Assembly (NCBI RefSeq): GCF_947169445.1
Contig: NZ_CAMVPU010000014.1
Location: 1 to 64,000 of the forward strand
Length of the DNA stretch: 64,000 bases
Direction: 5' to 3'
Origin: an uncultured Butyrivibrio sp.
GTDB taxonomy: Bacteria > Bacillota > Clostridia > Lachnospirales > Lachnospiraceae
In this document: piece after piece, positions 40,225 to 49,032 of the stretch
Layout of the letters: every line of letters starts with the position of its first letter
Numbering within the stretch: position 1 is the stretch's first letter
Program-made: the position numbers and the translations under genes
Notes under the pieces: generated by a model
What the model saw: only the letters and a program-made list of their open reading frames with translations
What the model was told of the DNA's origin: nothing
Database searches by the model: none

Positions 40225-41052
40225 ATGCAAACTGCCAAGCTTCATTTTAGCCAATCAGAGAATAATTATCAGATAAAAGAAGCCTACAAGACGCTTCGAA
40301 GCAATATAGAATTCAGCGGACAGAATGTGAAGGTTGTGTCTGTTACAAGCTGCACTCCGGGTGAAGGAAAGACCACGGTCGCAATGGCGCTGGCAAGAGC
40401 CTTTGCTGAAGCCGGGAAAAAGACTGTACTGGTTGATGCAGATATGCGTAAGTCAGTGCTGGTAGGACGTTACAAGACCGGATCAGTAAGGCTTGGACTT
40501 ACCCACTGCCTTGTAGGTCGTGAGAGACTATCAAGCGTTATCTGCGAGACGGATACTCCTAATCTTTATGTGATTTTCAGCGGACCGGTTCCTCCGAACC
40601 CCAGCGAACTTCTTGGGGGCAGGATTTTCGGCAAGGCTCTTGAGAATATGAAACAGGTCTTTGACTATGTGATAATCGACACGCCACCTCTAGGAAGTGT
40701 TATCGATGCAGCTGTTGTTGCCAAGCAGTGTGATGGAACAGTGCTTGTAATTGAGTCAAATGCCATCAGTTACAGATTTGCTCAGAGGGTAAAAGACCAG
40801 CTGGATAAGGCGGGAGCCAGAATGCTTGGCGTGGTCCTTAATAAGGTGGATATAAACGGTAAGGGCTACTATGGCCACTATGGCAGCTATTATGGCAAAT
40901 ATTATGGCAAGTACTACGGTAAGTACTATGGCAAATACGGCGAAGACAATACTATGACGGATTCAAAGCCGAAAGTTAAGATAAAATCTGAGCCTGACGA
41001 GGATGACCTTGAAGAACTAAGCTATCTGGCTGGGGTTATGAGGAAGGATTAG
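40225..41052 (+). CDS. cpsD: BY-type tyrosine kinase of the capsule/EPS system
   Basis: 275 residues. Walker A CTPGEGKTTVAMA, Walker A' VLVDADMRKS, Walker B VIIDTPPLGS, i.e. the bacterial tyrosine kinase set. The Tyr cluster that is autophosphorylated is unusually long: YYGHYGSYYGK followed by three more YYGK units (about residues 213-235). An acidic tail follows. Partners are CpsC (activator) and CpsB (phosphatase), both immediately upstream. Confidence 0.93.
   Translation: MQTAKLHFSQSENNYQIKEAYKTLRSNIEFSGQNVKVVSVTSCTPGEGKTTVAMALARAFAEAGKKTVLVDADMRKSVLVGRYKTGSVRLGLTHCLVGRERLSSVICETDTPNLYVIFSGPVPPNPSELLGGRIFGKALENMKQVFDYVIIDTPPLGSVIDAAVVAKQCDGTVLVIESNAISYRFAQRVKDQLDKAGARMLGVVLNKVDINGKGYYGHYGSYYGKYYGKYYGKYYGKYGEDNTMTDSKPKVKIKSEPDEDDLEELSYLAGVMRKD
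40861..40940 (+). repeat. 12-bp tandem repeats coding the tyrosine cluster
   Basis: Units like TATGGCAAGTAC recur with silent changes, encoding YYGK repeats. In frame; copy number would change the number of phosphorylatable Tyr. Confidence 0.85.
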
Positions 41053-41214
41053 GGATAAAAGCTATTATGTTTTAATAAAAGATTTATGCCGGCTTTATCA
41101 TTTTAAATGTAATATCGTTATATAATAACAGAACATACAGTAATTCTATGATAGGGAAGGTGCGTTGCTTTTTATCTTCTGAAAGTGGAACGGCTGTAGA
41201 TGGGGGCATGAAAG

Positions 41215-41685
41215 TTGAAAGGAAATATTCTGGGGATATTTTTTACAGTGCTTAGTGCAGTGCTGATAGCACTAATAGTTGTGGCATATGGAAGAAGTGA
41301 CAGGGCCGAGCCGGAATTTAGGTTCTCTTCACTGGATCTTGTTTATGACCACACAACCAAAGAACCTGACCTTATAGCAGGTATAAATGCCTATGATACC
41401 AAAGATGGTGATCTTACATCCAGGATAGTTGTGGAGAAGGTGGTTCTTAATAAAGAAGCAGAGACTGCAGTTGTTTACTATGCAGTTGCTGATTACAGCG
41501 GAAATGTTGCGAAGCAGTCAAGGGTTTTTCCCGCTGACATCGAGGATATCGAGGCTGACGGCAATATAGATGAAGTTATAGAAGCTCAGACTTTTCCGCT
41601 TCTAAGTGACTATGATGAAATGTCAGGCTATGAGAGCAGTGTGAGTATCTATGAGGCTGGCACTGAAGCAAGTAGCGAGGAGTAA
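41215..41685 (+). CDS. Membrane-anchored Ig-like (DUF5011-type) protein
   Basis: 156 residues. Starts with TTG at 41215 behind GGGGG; no in-frame ATG fits. An N-terminal signal-anchor (GIFFTVLSAVLIALIVVAYG), then one domain reminiscent of DUF5011/HYR repeats: DLIAGINAYDTKDGDLTSRI and VVYYAVADYSGNVAKQSR (pieces), then an acidic tail. Likely outside the membrane. Sits between the kinase and the LCP gene in the EPS operon, so a role in EPS or wall assembly is plausible. No enzyme motif. Confidence 0.7.
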   Translation: MKGNILGIFFTVLSAVLIALIVVAYGRSDRAEPEFRFSSLDLVYDHTTKEPDLIAGINAYDTKDGDLTSRIVVEKVVLNKEAETAVVYYAVADYSGNVAKQSRVFPADIEDIEADGNIDEVIEAQTFPLLSDYDEMSGYESSVSIYEAGTEASSEE

Positions 41686-41727
41686 TCTGCAAAAAAAACA
41701 GTATTGTGACACTTTTGGAGTGAGTCT

Positions 41728-42786
41728 ATGAGTGGTAAGGGGAAAGTTTTTCTTATAGTGTGGGCTATGCTTATGACCTTTGTGGCCGGGGGACTTGCCG
41801 GCTTTGAGGCTCTTAGGCTTCTTGGCAAGTCTAATCTGGACTCTAAGTCTGCTACAACGGCACCTGTAATGGACCAGGCCACGGAGCAGACGGAAGGTGA
41901 GAAGTCAAAGGAATGGGAAAGCGACTGGGTAAGGTATGGCGGCAGCGTCTATGATTATAACGAAGATATTATCACTTTTTTGATAATGGGAATTGATAAG
42001 GACGACGAAGTAGTAACCAAGGTAAAAGAGGGAACTGACGGAGGTCAGGCGGACGCTCTTTTTCTGCTGGTTCTTAACCCAAGAGATGAGTCAATAAAGG
42101 TTATCGGTATAAACAGAAATACGATGACGGACGTGGACGTGTATGACGAATATGGTAGATACATGACCACTGTGAAGGCTCAGATTGCAACGCAGCATGG
42201 ATTTGGCAATGGTGTAGAGGAGTCCTGTGAGTATCAGGTAAAGGCAGTGTCGCAGCTCTTTTACCAGCTTCCGATCCACGGATATGCAGCTATTAATATG
42301 AGCGCAATACCGATCATCAATGATCTGGTAGGCGGCGTTGATGTCACTGTTTTAGAGGATCTTACCAAGTGGGATAAAAAGCTTGTGGAGGGCGAAGAAG
42401 TACATTTGGAGGGCGATGAAGCTTTCCATTATGTTAAGAGCAGAGATATCAAGTTATATGGCTCAAGCGATAAGAGGCTTGAGAGGCAGCGCCAGTACCT
42501 GAACAGCTTTATAAAGGCAGCAAGAGCTGCAAGCGTAGAAAACAATAACGCGGCTATTACTATTTTTAATGAAATAAGAGATAAGATGGTGACGAACATC
42601 ACAGCTGATGAGGTAACTTATCTTGCTCCTTACATGAATAGTTTTTCTTTCGATGCCACCGATTTTAAAATGATAAAGGGAACAAATCAGAAAAACGGCG
42701 AATACGAAGAATTTACTGTTGATGAGGATGATCTGTACAAGACTATAATTGATGTTTTTTACGAAAAAGTTAATAACGTGGACTAA
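41728..42786 (+). CDS. LytR-CpsA-Psr (LCP) family ligase
   Basis: Transfers undecaprenyl-linked polymers to peptidoglycan. 352 residues. N-terminal membrane helix (VWAMLMTFVAGGLAGFEALR), then the LCP domain: TFLIMGIDK, QADALFLLVLNPR, VIGINRNTMTDV, the GFGNGVEESC segment, VDVTVLEDL, and FHYVKSRDIKLYGSSDKRLERQRQYL, cited here as VKSRDIK and LERQRQYL, with the Arg residues that bind the phosphate. In an EPS operon, so it likely attaches the EPS or teichoic polymer to the wall. Confidence 0.92.
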   Translation: MSGKGKVFLIVWAMLMTFVAGGLAGFEALRLLGKSNLDSKSATTAPVMDQATEQTEGEKSKEWESDWVRYGGSVYDYNEDIITFLIMGIDKDDEVVTKVKEGTDGGQADALFLLVLNPRDESIKVIGINRNTMTDVDVYDEYGRYMTTVKAQIATQHGFGNGVEESCEYQVKAVSQLFYQLPIHGYAAINMSAIPIINDLVGGVDVTVLEDLTKWDKKLVEGEEVHLEGDEAFHYVKSRDIKLYGSSDKRLERQRQYLNSFIKAARAASVENNNAAITIFNEIRDKMVTNITADEVTYLAPYMNSFSFDATDFKMIKGTNQKNGEYEEFTVDEDDLYKTIIDVFYEKVNNVD

Positions 42787-42790
42787 ATAA

Positions 42791-43567
42791 ATGACTGGAA
42801 AATGCCGATATATAAGCGTAGGAGTTGGTAAGCTTTTATCTGTCCTTTTGGCTCTTTTGCTGGTAGGAATGCTGGCAGGGTGCGGGTCCAAAGAATCCGC
42901 AGCTGACGAGAGTGGGGATGAAAGTGCAACCAATAAGTCCTTCGTGGATATAAGTGAACTGCAGGAAGAAAATAGTGATATTTTTGCATGGGTAAGGGTG
43001 CCGGATACGACCATCGATTATCCTGTGCTCCACAGTTTGGATGGTGATGATGAGTTTTATAAAAGTCATGACTATCTGAGAAAAGAAAATCCAAATGGCG
43101 CTATTTATACTGAGGCGGCTAATCTGACGGATATGTGTGATTTTAATGAGGTTCTCCACGGATCCTCACCGGATGATGGGACGATGTTTGCTCCACTTGA
43201 GCAGTTTTTGGACAGACAGTATTTTGATGAGCATCAGTTTATTTATGTATATTTGGACGGAAATGCTCTTGTTTATTACATCTTTGCAGCTTATACAAGG
43301 GAAAACACAAGGCTTATTGCACAGTATGATTTTTCTTATGCTTCGGGCTGCCAGCAGTTTTTGGATGAGATATACGGCAGTAAGAGCATGAACAAGATAG
43401 TAAGAAGTGGATGGGAAAATCAGGTACAGCCTGAGAATTTTCTGATAACGCTATCGACAACTGACAGAAATACCGGAAAACAGCTGATCGTTGTTGGTTG
43501 TATGGTTGGTGATGTGGCCGGGAAAATAGACAGGGTCATGGACTATGGTGACCCGGAAGAATACTAA
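42791..43567 (+). CDS. Sortase-B-fold lipoprotein lacking all catalytic residues
   Basis: 258 residues. The N-terminus is a lipoprotein signal with lipobox MLAGC, so the protein should be lipid-anchored outside. The rest aligns with class B sortases (SFVDISELQEENSDIFAWVRV, FN.VLHGSSPDDGTMF, LSTTDRNTGKQLIVV), compared with the sortase domain at 16053-16622. Where the active enzyme has YGHN, this has HGSS (Ser125 for His); LSTC is LSTT (Thr224 for Cys); and the Arg position is Met238. All three catalytic residues are thus lost. It begins 4 bp after the LCP gene, so it belongs to the EPS operon. Probably a binding or scaffold role; a decayed enzyme is less likely given the intact frame. Confidence 0.82.
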   Translation: MTGKCRYISVGVGKLLSVLLALLLVGMLAGCGSKESAADESGDESATNKSFVDISELQEENSDIFAWVRVPDTTIDYPVLHSLDGDDEFYKSHDYLRKENPNGAIYTEAANLTDMCDFNEVLHGSSPDDGTMFAPLEQFLDRQYFDEHQFIYVYLDGNALVYYIFAAYTRENTRLIAQYDFSYASGCQQFLDEIYGSKSMNKIVRSGWENQVQPENFLITLSTTDRNTGKQLIVVGCMVGDVAGKIDRVMDYGDPEEY

Positions 43568-43669
43568 ATTTTTTTGGACTTTATAATTTGGAACTTAGAG
43601 TTTGTGGGTTCTGACTTCGAATAGATGCGATTGTTCTTTTGATTCAAAGAAAAACGGAGGCAAGGAAAA

Positions 43670-44413
43670 ATGAAAAGAATTCTGGCTCTCATGGTAGCAG
43701 GTGTGGTACTTTTTTCTTCAAGTATTTCAGTATGTGCAACAAGTGGGGCTGCTAATACAGCTTCTTCTGCAGTACAGGATGGTTCAACAAGTCCTTCAGC
43801 TGAGGAACTGAAAAAAGAGATTGAGGAGCTGAAGAGTGAAATTGAGGCTCAGGCTAAGATTATGAATGAGCAGACAGCTCAGATTACTAAGCTGGTAAAA
43901 GAAGTTCAGGCAACTGCTGACAGAGCAGCAAGGGCAGCGGCAGCAGCAGCAGCTGTTTCAGCACCTGCTCAGCCGGTTGGGGCAGGATCTCCTACAAATG
44001 ATGTGAGAACCCAGCAGCTCATTAGAAATAATGCAGTTTCCTACGGAAATAATGTGATTTCTCAGGGCGGACATGTGGAGATCAATGGTGGTAAGAGTAA
44101 TGTTACTATCAGCATTGGCGCTCCTGATAGCGGAACTGTCAGCCAGGCAAATTCACTTGCTACAAATCTTAAGGGAACACTTCTTAACTGTGTTACGATG
44201 AGTTCTCCGGTTGCCTTTAATACAGCTAAGGTTAATTTCTACATGCCTGGTGTTGTGGCAAATGACAATATAGCGGTATACCAGATTCAGAATAATAAGT
44301 GGGTACAGGTTCCTACAGCTGAGATTCGTCAGGATCATGTGGTTGTAAATCTTACAAAGTCAGGGACTTTGGCCTTCGTAAGAGTGCCGGTGCTTGCGAC
44401 AGTTACTGGATGA
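43670..44413 (+). CDS. Secreted coiled-coil protein of unknown family
   Basis: 247 residues. Signal peptide with a likely cleavage after SVCA (about residue 24). Then a helix/coiled coil (about 43-100: ELKKEIEELKSEIEAQAK, Ala-rich ending), a linker, and a small beta domain (about 115-247: NNVISQGGHVEINGG, ...VNFYMPGV, and YQIQNNKWVQVP). No known family is evident. GGAGG precedes the start. It follows the EPS operon by 100 bp and is followed by a terminator, so it could be the last gene of that unit or separate. Surface or wall associated. Confidence 0.65.
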   Translation: MKRILALMVAGVVLFSSSISVCATSGAANTASSAVQDGSTSPSAEELKKEIEELKSEIEAQAKIMNEQTAQITKLVKEVQATADRAARAAAAAAAVSAPAQPVGAGSPTNDVRTQQLIRNNAVSYGNNVISQGGHVEINGGKSNVTISIGAPDSGTVSQANSLATNLKGTLLNCVTMSSPVAFNTAKVNFYMPGVVANDNIAVYQIQNNKWVQVPTAEIRQDHVVVNLTKSGTLAFVRVPVLATVTG

Positions 44414-44483
44414 TTACTATTAAACCGTTTTCTATGTGCAGTTGAAAATGCTTGTGTTTGTCTTCATCGAGATTTATTAGAAC

Positions 44484-44545
44484 AAAAAAACAGATAAATG
44501 GCTCATTTCATGTTATTCAGAGAAATCGCCATTTATCTGTTTTTT
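44484..44545 (+). terminator. Intrinsic terminator
   Basis: AAACAGATAAATGGC pairs with GCCATTTATCTGTTT over a 25-base loop, with TTTTTT. Ends the EPS-side transcript. Confidence 0.9.
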
Positions 44546-44563
44546 CATTCTATAAATCTAGTA

Positions 44564-44592
44564 TTGATATTGTTATGAAAATAATGTAGTAT
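44564..44592 (+). promoter_or_regulatory. Promoter of hisC
   Basis: TTGATA, 17 bp, TAGTAT. About 84 bp before the chosen hisC start. Confidence 0.5.
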
Positions 44593-44675
44593 AAGGAAAA
44601 GAATTCACTATGCTAAAGTGGTAAAGTGAATGAACGGCAATAAAGTAGCGAAACTTAGTTATGGAGAATTGTTAT

Positions 44676-45731
44676 ATGAGCTGGGAAGAGAATGTGAGGA
44701 AGGTTGTGCCCTATACACCGGGGGAGCAGCCTAAGATAAAAAATATTATAAAACTTAATACGAATGAGAATCCGTATCCGCCGGCGCCTGCGGTGGCAGC
44801 CGCTTTAAAGGAGATGGATGTGGATGATTTCAGGAAGTATCCTGATCCGACGTGTTCAAGGCTTGTGGATGCGATCGCAGATTTTTATAAGGTTGATAAG
44901 TCCAAGGTTTTCGTGGGAGTGGGCTCTGATGACGTGCTGGCAATGGCGTTTTTGACGTTCTTTAATTCTGATAAGCCGGTTCTTTTCCCTGATATCACTT
45001 ATTCATTTTATGATGTATGGGCAAAGCTCTTTGGTATTCCTTTTGAGCAGCTTCCTCTTAAAGATGATTTCACAATTGAGCCCTCAGATTATTACAGGGA
45101 AAATGGTGGAATTGTTATTGCCAATCCGAATGCTCCTACAGGGATAGAGATGGATGCTAATGCGCTGGAGGAGATTATTAAGCGGAATTCAGACGTGGTG
45201 GTAATTGTAGATGAGGCATATGTGGATTTTGGCGGTAAGTCAGTGCTTCCTCTTATTGATAAATACGATAATCTCCTGGTGGTTCAGACTTTTTCCAAGT
45301 CCAGATCCATGGCGGGAATGAGGATTGGATATGCCTTTGGCTGTGAGAAGCTGATAAAGTATCTGTCGGATGTGAAGTTTTCTTTTAACTCATATACCAT
45401 GAACAAGCCTTCTTTGGAGCTTGGCGCGCTTGCTATTGAGGACGAGGAGTATTTCAATGAGACAAGGGATAAGATAATTGCTACAAGGGAGCGGGTTAAG
45501 CCTTTGTTAAAAGAGCTGGGCTTTGAATTTGCGGATTCCAAGACGAATTTCATTTTCGCCAAGCACAGTGAAAAGTCGGGAAAAGAGATTTTTACTGCTC
45601 TTAGGGAGCGTGGAATAATAGTAAGGAGATGGGACGCGCCAAGGATCAGCGAATATTTGAGAATTTCCATCGGTACGGATGAAGAAATGGATAAGCTCAT
45701 AGCGGCGCTGAAGGAAATATTGGAAAGGTAA
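44676..45731 (+). CDS. hisC: Histidinol-phosphate aminotransferase family
   Basis: PLP-dependent class I/II aminotransferase, about 351 residues from the ATG at 44676 (GGAGA 8 bases upstream; the ATG at 44661 sits on that site). Marks: LNTNENPYPP at the substrate end, VGVGSDD, ITYSFYDVW, IANPNAPTG, VIVDEAYVDF and the PLP lysine in TFSKSRSMAGMRIGYA. The enzyme converts imidazole-acetol phosphate to histidinol phosphate; members outside a his operon often act on aromatic amino acids as well, and no other his gene is near. Confidence 0.9.
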   Translation: MSWEENVRKVVPYTPGEQPKIKNIIKLNTNENPYPPAPAVAAALKEMDVDDFRKYPDPTCSRLVDAIADFYKVDKSKVFVGVGSDDVLAMAFLTFFNSDKPVLFPDITYSFYDVWAKLFGIPFEQLPLKDDFTIEPSDYYRENGGIVIANPNAPTGIEMDANALEEIIKRNSDVVVIVDEAYVDFGGKSVLPLIDKYDNLLVVQTFSKSRSMAGMRIGYAFGCEKLIKYLSDVKFSFNSYTMNKPSLELGALAIEDEEYFNETRDKIIATRERVKPLLKELGFEFADSKTNFIFAKHSEKSGKEIFTALRERGIIVRRWDAPRISEYLRISIGTDEEMDKLIAALKEILER

Positions 45732-45741
45732 AAAATAGGAT

Positions 45742-45770
45742 TTGTTAATAATATAAATTGATGGTACAAT
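45742..45770 (+). promoter_or_regulatory. Promoter of the small multidrug-export family gene
   Basis: TTGTTA, 17 bp, TACAAT. About 104 bp before the start at 45874. Confidence 0.5.
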
Positions 45771-45873
45771 GTGGCTTGTGTTTGTCGTGTATTAATAATT
45801 GAAAGAAGTCTTGGTATTCTGAGAAGGCAATTGTGATTGATTACATAAGATTTCGAGTTCTAGGAGTGTTATT

Positions 45874-46392
45874 ATGTTAAAGATTTTCACAGAGTCACTT
45901 ATTGGCCAGTATATTACTGTTTTTATTGTATCTATGGTACCGCTTGTTGAGCTTAGAGGTGCTATTCCATTTGCTTATGGTTTTGTGCATACAGGTACAG
46001 GTTTTAATCTGCTGCTGGGATATATTCTGATTGCGATTGGAAATATGATTCCGGTTCCGCTTATTTACTTTCTTGCAAGAAAGGTTTTGGAATGGGGTAA
46101 GGATAAGCCTGTAATTGGTGGTTTCTTTACTTTCTGTCTTGAAAAGGGAGAAAAGGGTGGACAAAAGCTTCAGGCGAAGGCAGGCCAGGGCTTGTTTGTA
46201 GCACTTTTACTGTTTGTTGGTATTCCTGTTCCGGGAACAGGCGCTTGGACTGGAACTCTTGCAGCCAGCATCCTTGATATGGGATTTAAGAAGACTGTTC
46301 TTGCAGTAATCGGCGGTATTGCTCTTGCAAGTATTATTGTAGGACTGGTTTGTACTCTTGGATTTGGCGCTCTTTTTGGAATTGCAGCGTGA
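45874..46392 (+). CDS. Small multidrug export family (COG2426) membrane protein
   Basis: 172 residues with about four to five helices. Family marks: MVPLVELRGAIPFAYG at the N-terminus, NMIPVPLIYFLARKVL, KAGQGLFVALLLFVGIPVPGTGAW with the conserved GIPVPGTGAW, and ALASIIVGLVCTLG near the end (longer ones trimmed). Related to DedA-like fold proteins. Transport substrate unknown; the family name derives from weak evidence. Confidence 0.85.
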   Translation: MLKIFTESLIGQYITVFIVSMVPLVELRGAIPFAYGFVHTGTGFNLLLGYILIAIGNMIPVPLIYFLARKVLEWGKDKPVIGGFFTFCLEKGEKGGQKLQAKAGQGLFVALLLFVGIPVPGTGAWTGTLAASILDMGFKKTVLAVIGGIALASIIVGLVCTLGFGALFGIAA

Positions 46393-46471
46393 TAAAATAA
46401 TGAAGTATTTGCTATAATGATTGTGTTGTTATAGCAGACATGGTTTTATATTTGAAAATAAGAAGGTGTAT

Positions 46472-47347
46472 ATGGAAGCTTATAGTGATTTTGCCAGCGT
46501 ATATGATACCTTTATGGATGAGACCCCATACGATGTATGGGGTAATTTTGTAGCTGGACTTATAGAAAAATATGGTGTTTCGAAGCCGGTGGGTGCTTTA
46601 GAAGATGGTAAGCTGAAAGGGGCGGATGCTTCCTCTAAAGCTAACGTGACAGGTAATTCTTCGGAAGAAGCTGAAAATGCAGTTCTTTTGGAAGAGAGAA
46701 ATCTTGTTGTGGAACTTGGGTGCGGAACAGGTTCTTTTACCCAGGAACTTAAGAAAAAAGGCTACGACATAATGGGAATTGACTTATCTCCTGATATGCT
46801 GAACATTGCCAGAAACAAAGCAGCAGAGGCTGGACTTGATATTATGTATCTGGAGCAGGATATGAGAGAGCTTGACCTGTACTGCACAGCGGGTACAATC
46901 GTAAGTGTATGTGACAGTGTTAATTATCTGCTTGAAGATAGTGATGTGGTAGAGACTTTCAGGCTTGTTAATAATTTTCTTTTCCCAGGAGGAATTTTTA
47001 TATTTGATTTCAACACGCTCTATAAGTACAGTGAAGTTATCGGTGATGCGACAATAGCGGAAAATCGTGATGATTGCAGCTTTATATGGGATAATTACTA
47101 TCATGAAGAAGAACATATAAATGAGTACGATCTTACTATTTTTGTAAGATGCAGCGAAGATGATGAAAATCTGTTCAAGAGATTTTCTGAAACGCATTAT
47201 CAAAGAGGGTATACCCTTGAGGAAATGAAGGAATTTGTGGAGGCAGCAGGCCTGACTTTTGTGACAGCGATAGATGCGGACAGCCACGAAGAGCCTACTG
47301 ATGAGTCAGAGCGAATATACATTGTTGCGAGAGAATGTGGGAAGTAA
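46472..47347 (+). CDS. Class I SAM-dependent methyltransferase
   Basis: 291 residues from the ATG at 46472, preceded by GAAGGTG. YSDFASVYDTFMDE opens as in many YxxA/B-type methyltransferases; motif I is VVELGCGTGSFT, followed by IMGIDLSPDMLNIARNKA (cited as GIDLSPDML) and DMRELDLY. An insertion of about 40 polar residues lies between the first helix and motif I, unusual and probably a loop. C-terminal strands with YIVAREC close the fold. Substrate unknown. Unlinked by function to the neighbours. Confidence 0.85.
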   Translation: MEAYSDFASVYDTFMDETPYDVWGNFVAGLIEKYGVSKPVGALEDGKLKGADASSKANVTGNSSEEAENAVLLEERNLVVELGCGTGSFTQELKKKGYDIMGIDLSPDMLNIARNKAAEAGLDIMYLEQDMRELDLYCTAGTIVSVCDSVNYLLEDSDVVETFRLVNNFLFPGGIFIFDFNTLYKYSEVIGDATIAENRDDCSFIWDNYYHEEEHINEYDLTIFVRCSEDDENLFKRFSETHYQRGYTLEEMKEFVEAAGLTFVTAIDADSHEEPTDESERIYIVARECGK

Positions 47348-47463
47348 GACAGAATAAACCATGTTGAAAGTCACATGTTTGCTTGATGACGGAAATATAT
47401 CTTTGATTGTGTACTTGGATGTGATAAATAGGTTGGAAATAAGTGATTTGCAGGAGGTATGGT

Positions 47464-48393
47464 ATGAAATTTACAAAGATGCATGGCTGTGGTAATGATT
47501 ATGTATATGTTGATGGAGCAAAAGAGATAATTCCTGCGGAGAAGAAGCCGGAGATTGCAAGGTTTGTTTCTGACAGACATTTTGGAATTGGCTCAGATGG
47601 CATTATTTTCATAAATCCTGTTGAGGATGAGGATGTCGATTTTGAGATGGAGATGTATAACGCAGATGGCTCCAGGTCCGAGATGTGCGGCAATGGTATA
47701 AGATGCGTTGCCAAGTATGTATATGATAAGGGACTTACTTCCAAGAAAAATCTTGTTATCGTAAGTGCTGGGAAAAAGAAATATATCGATCTGACAGTAG
47801 ATGATAGTAATAAGGTTTCATCGGTGAAGGTAGATATGGGGGCACCTATTCTGGAGGCAGAGCTGGTTCCTGTGGATAAAAGCTGTCTTTTGGAAAAGAC
47901 AGAAAAAAATCAGAATGCAGGGATTGCAGGTGGTTTAGATGGAAGCGTTAAAGTTGATGCCTGCATTGATACGCCTATAGAAGTTGATGGCAGAGTGTGG
48001 AATATCACCTGTGTATCCATGGGAAATCCACATGCAGTAGTTTTTTTACCTGATGATATGGATCTTACGACCTTTGATATAGAAAAGATTGGACCAAAGT
48101 TTGAAAATCATAAAGCGTTCCCAAGACGCACCAATACAGAGTTTGTTAAGGTGGATGACAGAGGAAATGTCCATATGCGCGTGTGGGAGAGAGGTACCGG
48201 AGAGACTCTTGCCTGCGGCACAGGATGCTGTGCGACTACTGTGGCCTGCATTTTGAACGGACATACTGATAATACTGTTGCGGTTCATGTTCTCGGCGGC
48301 GTGGTAACTTGCTCATGGGATGGAGATTTAGGCTCATCTGTTATCATGCAGGGCCCGGCTACTACTGTCTTTGAGGGCGAGATTGAAGTGTAA
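47464..48393 (+). CDS. dapF: Diaminopimelate epimerase
   Basis: Interconverts LL- and meso-diaminopimelate for lysine and peptidoglycan synthesis. About 309 residues from the ATG at 47464, with AGGAGG 7 bases upstream. MKFTKMHGCGNDYVYVDG is the usual N-terminus; catalytic Cys residues are in SEMCGNGIRCVAKY and in TLACGTGCCATTVA. A ~30-residue insert (KSCLLEKTEKNQNAGIAGG region) lengthens the middle. Its stop overlaps the start of the VanZ gene by one base. Confidence 0.95.
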   Translation: MKFTKMHGCGNDYVYVDGAKEIIPAEKKPEIARFVSDRHFGIGSDGIIFINPVEDEDVDFEMEMYNADGSRSEMCGNGIRCVAKYVYDKGLTSKKNLVIVSAGKKKYIDLTVDDSNKVSSVKVDMGAPILEAELVPVDKSCLLEKTEKNQNAGIAGGLDGSVKVDACIDTPIEVDGRVWNITCVSMGNPHAVVFLPDDMDLTTFDIEKIGPKFENHKAFPRRTNTEFVKVDDRGNVHMRVWERGTGETLACGTGCCATTVACILNGHTDNTVAVHVLGGVVTCSWDGDLGSSVIMQGPATTVFEGEIEV

Positions 48394-48977
48394 TGGATTT
48401 GGAAATAGATTACTTAAAACTTTTTAAGAGCATGTTCCTGGATGAGCTTAGCGGAGTATATATTGTGCAGGTGGAAATCCTGCTTGCAGTTGGTGCGCTA
48501 TGTATACTTTTGCCGGGATTATTTCTTGTGCATAAAAGTGAAAAGATCCGGAAAAGACAGGTTCTTTTGACATATCTTACGATTGTCTATATAGGAATAG
48601 TTCTGCTTATCACGATATTCAGAAGGCCTCTTGGTGGAAAGCCCTATTCTGTTTCGACGAAGCTGAATTTGGGGAATTTGTTTGGAAATTACTGGGAAGT
48701 GAGAATAGCATTTTATGCAATCCTAAACATACTTTTATTTGTTCCCTTTGGCTTTTTGGTAAGTCTTTTTTGCATGAATATCAAGAAGCTTAAGGCGTTT
48801 CGGTTCATTGTTCCTATTGTTGTAAGCTTTCTTTTCAGCCTTTCAATCGAGTGTATTCAGCTTCGGACCGGAACCGGAATTTTTGAGGTGACAGATTTGT
48901 TCAACAATACGGTAGGAGGTATTCTTGGAACCGTTTTGGGAGTGATTGTATACGGAATAACGTGTATAATAATATAA
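48393..48977 (+). CDS. VanZ-like membrane protein
   Basis: 194 residues with about five helices. Marks of the VanZ family: TIVYIGIVLLITIFRRP, the LNLGNLFGNYWEVR loop, ILNILLFVPFGFLVSLF, and SIECIQLRTGTGIFEVTDLFNNTVGG, cited as SIECIQL and DLFNNTVGG, with the conserved Glu and Asp. Overlaps dapF by one base, so cotranslated. VanZ-type proteins affect glycopeptide or lipopeptide sensitivity in some species; the role here is unknown. Confidence 0.9.
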   Translation: MDLEIDYLKLFKSMFLDELSGVYIVQVEILLAVGALCILLPGLFLVHKSEKIRKRQVLLTYLTIVYIGIVLLITIFRRPLGGKPYSVSTKLNLGNLFGNYWEVRIAFYAILNILLFVPFGFLVSLFCMNIKKLKAFRFIVPIVVSFLFSLSIECIQLRTGTGIFEVTDLFNNTVGGILGTVLGVIVYGITCIII

Positions 48978-49032
48978 GAAGCTTTTGTAAGTAAGTGATT
49001 CAAATTTTCAAGAATTCTGATGGAGAGAAGAT

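Noticed and set aside
42791..43567. Active class B sortase.
   Set aside because: Fold matches but His, Cys and Arg are all replaced, so an active enzyme cannot be supported.
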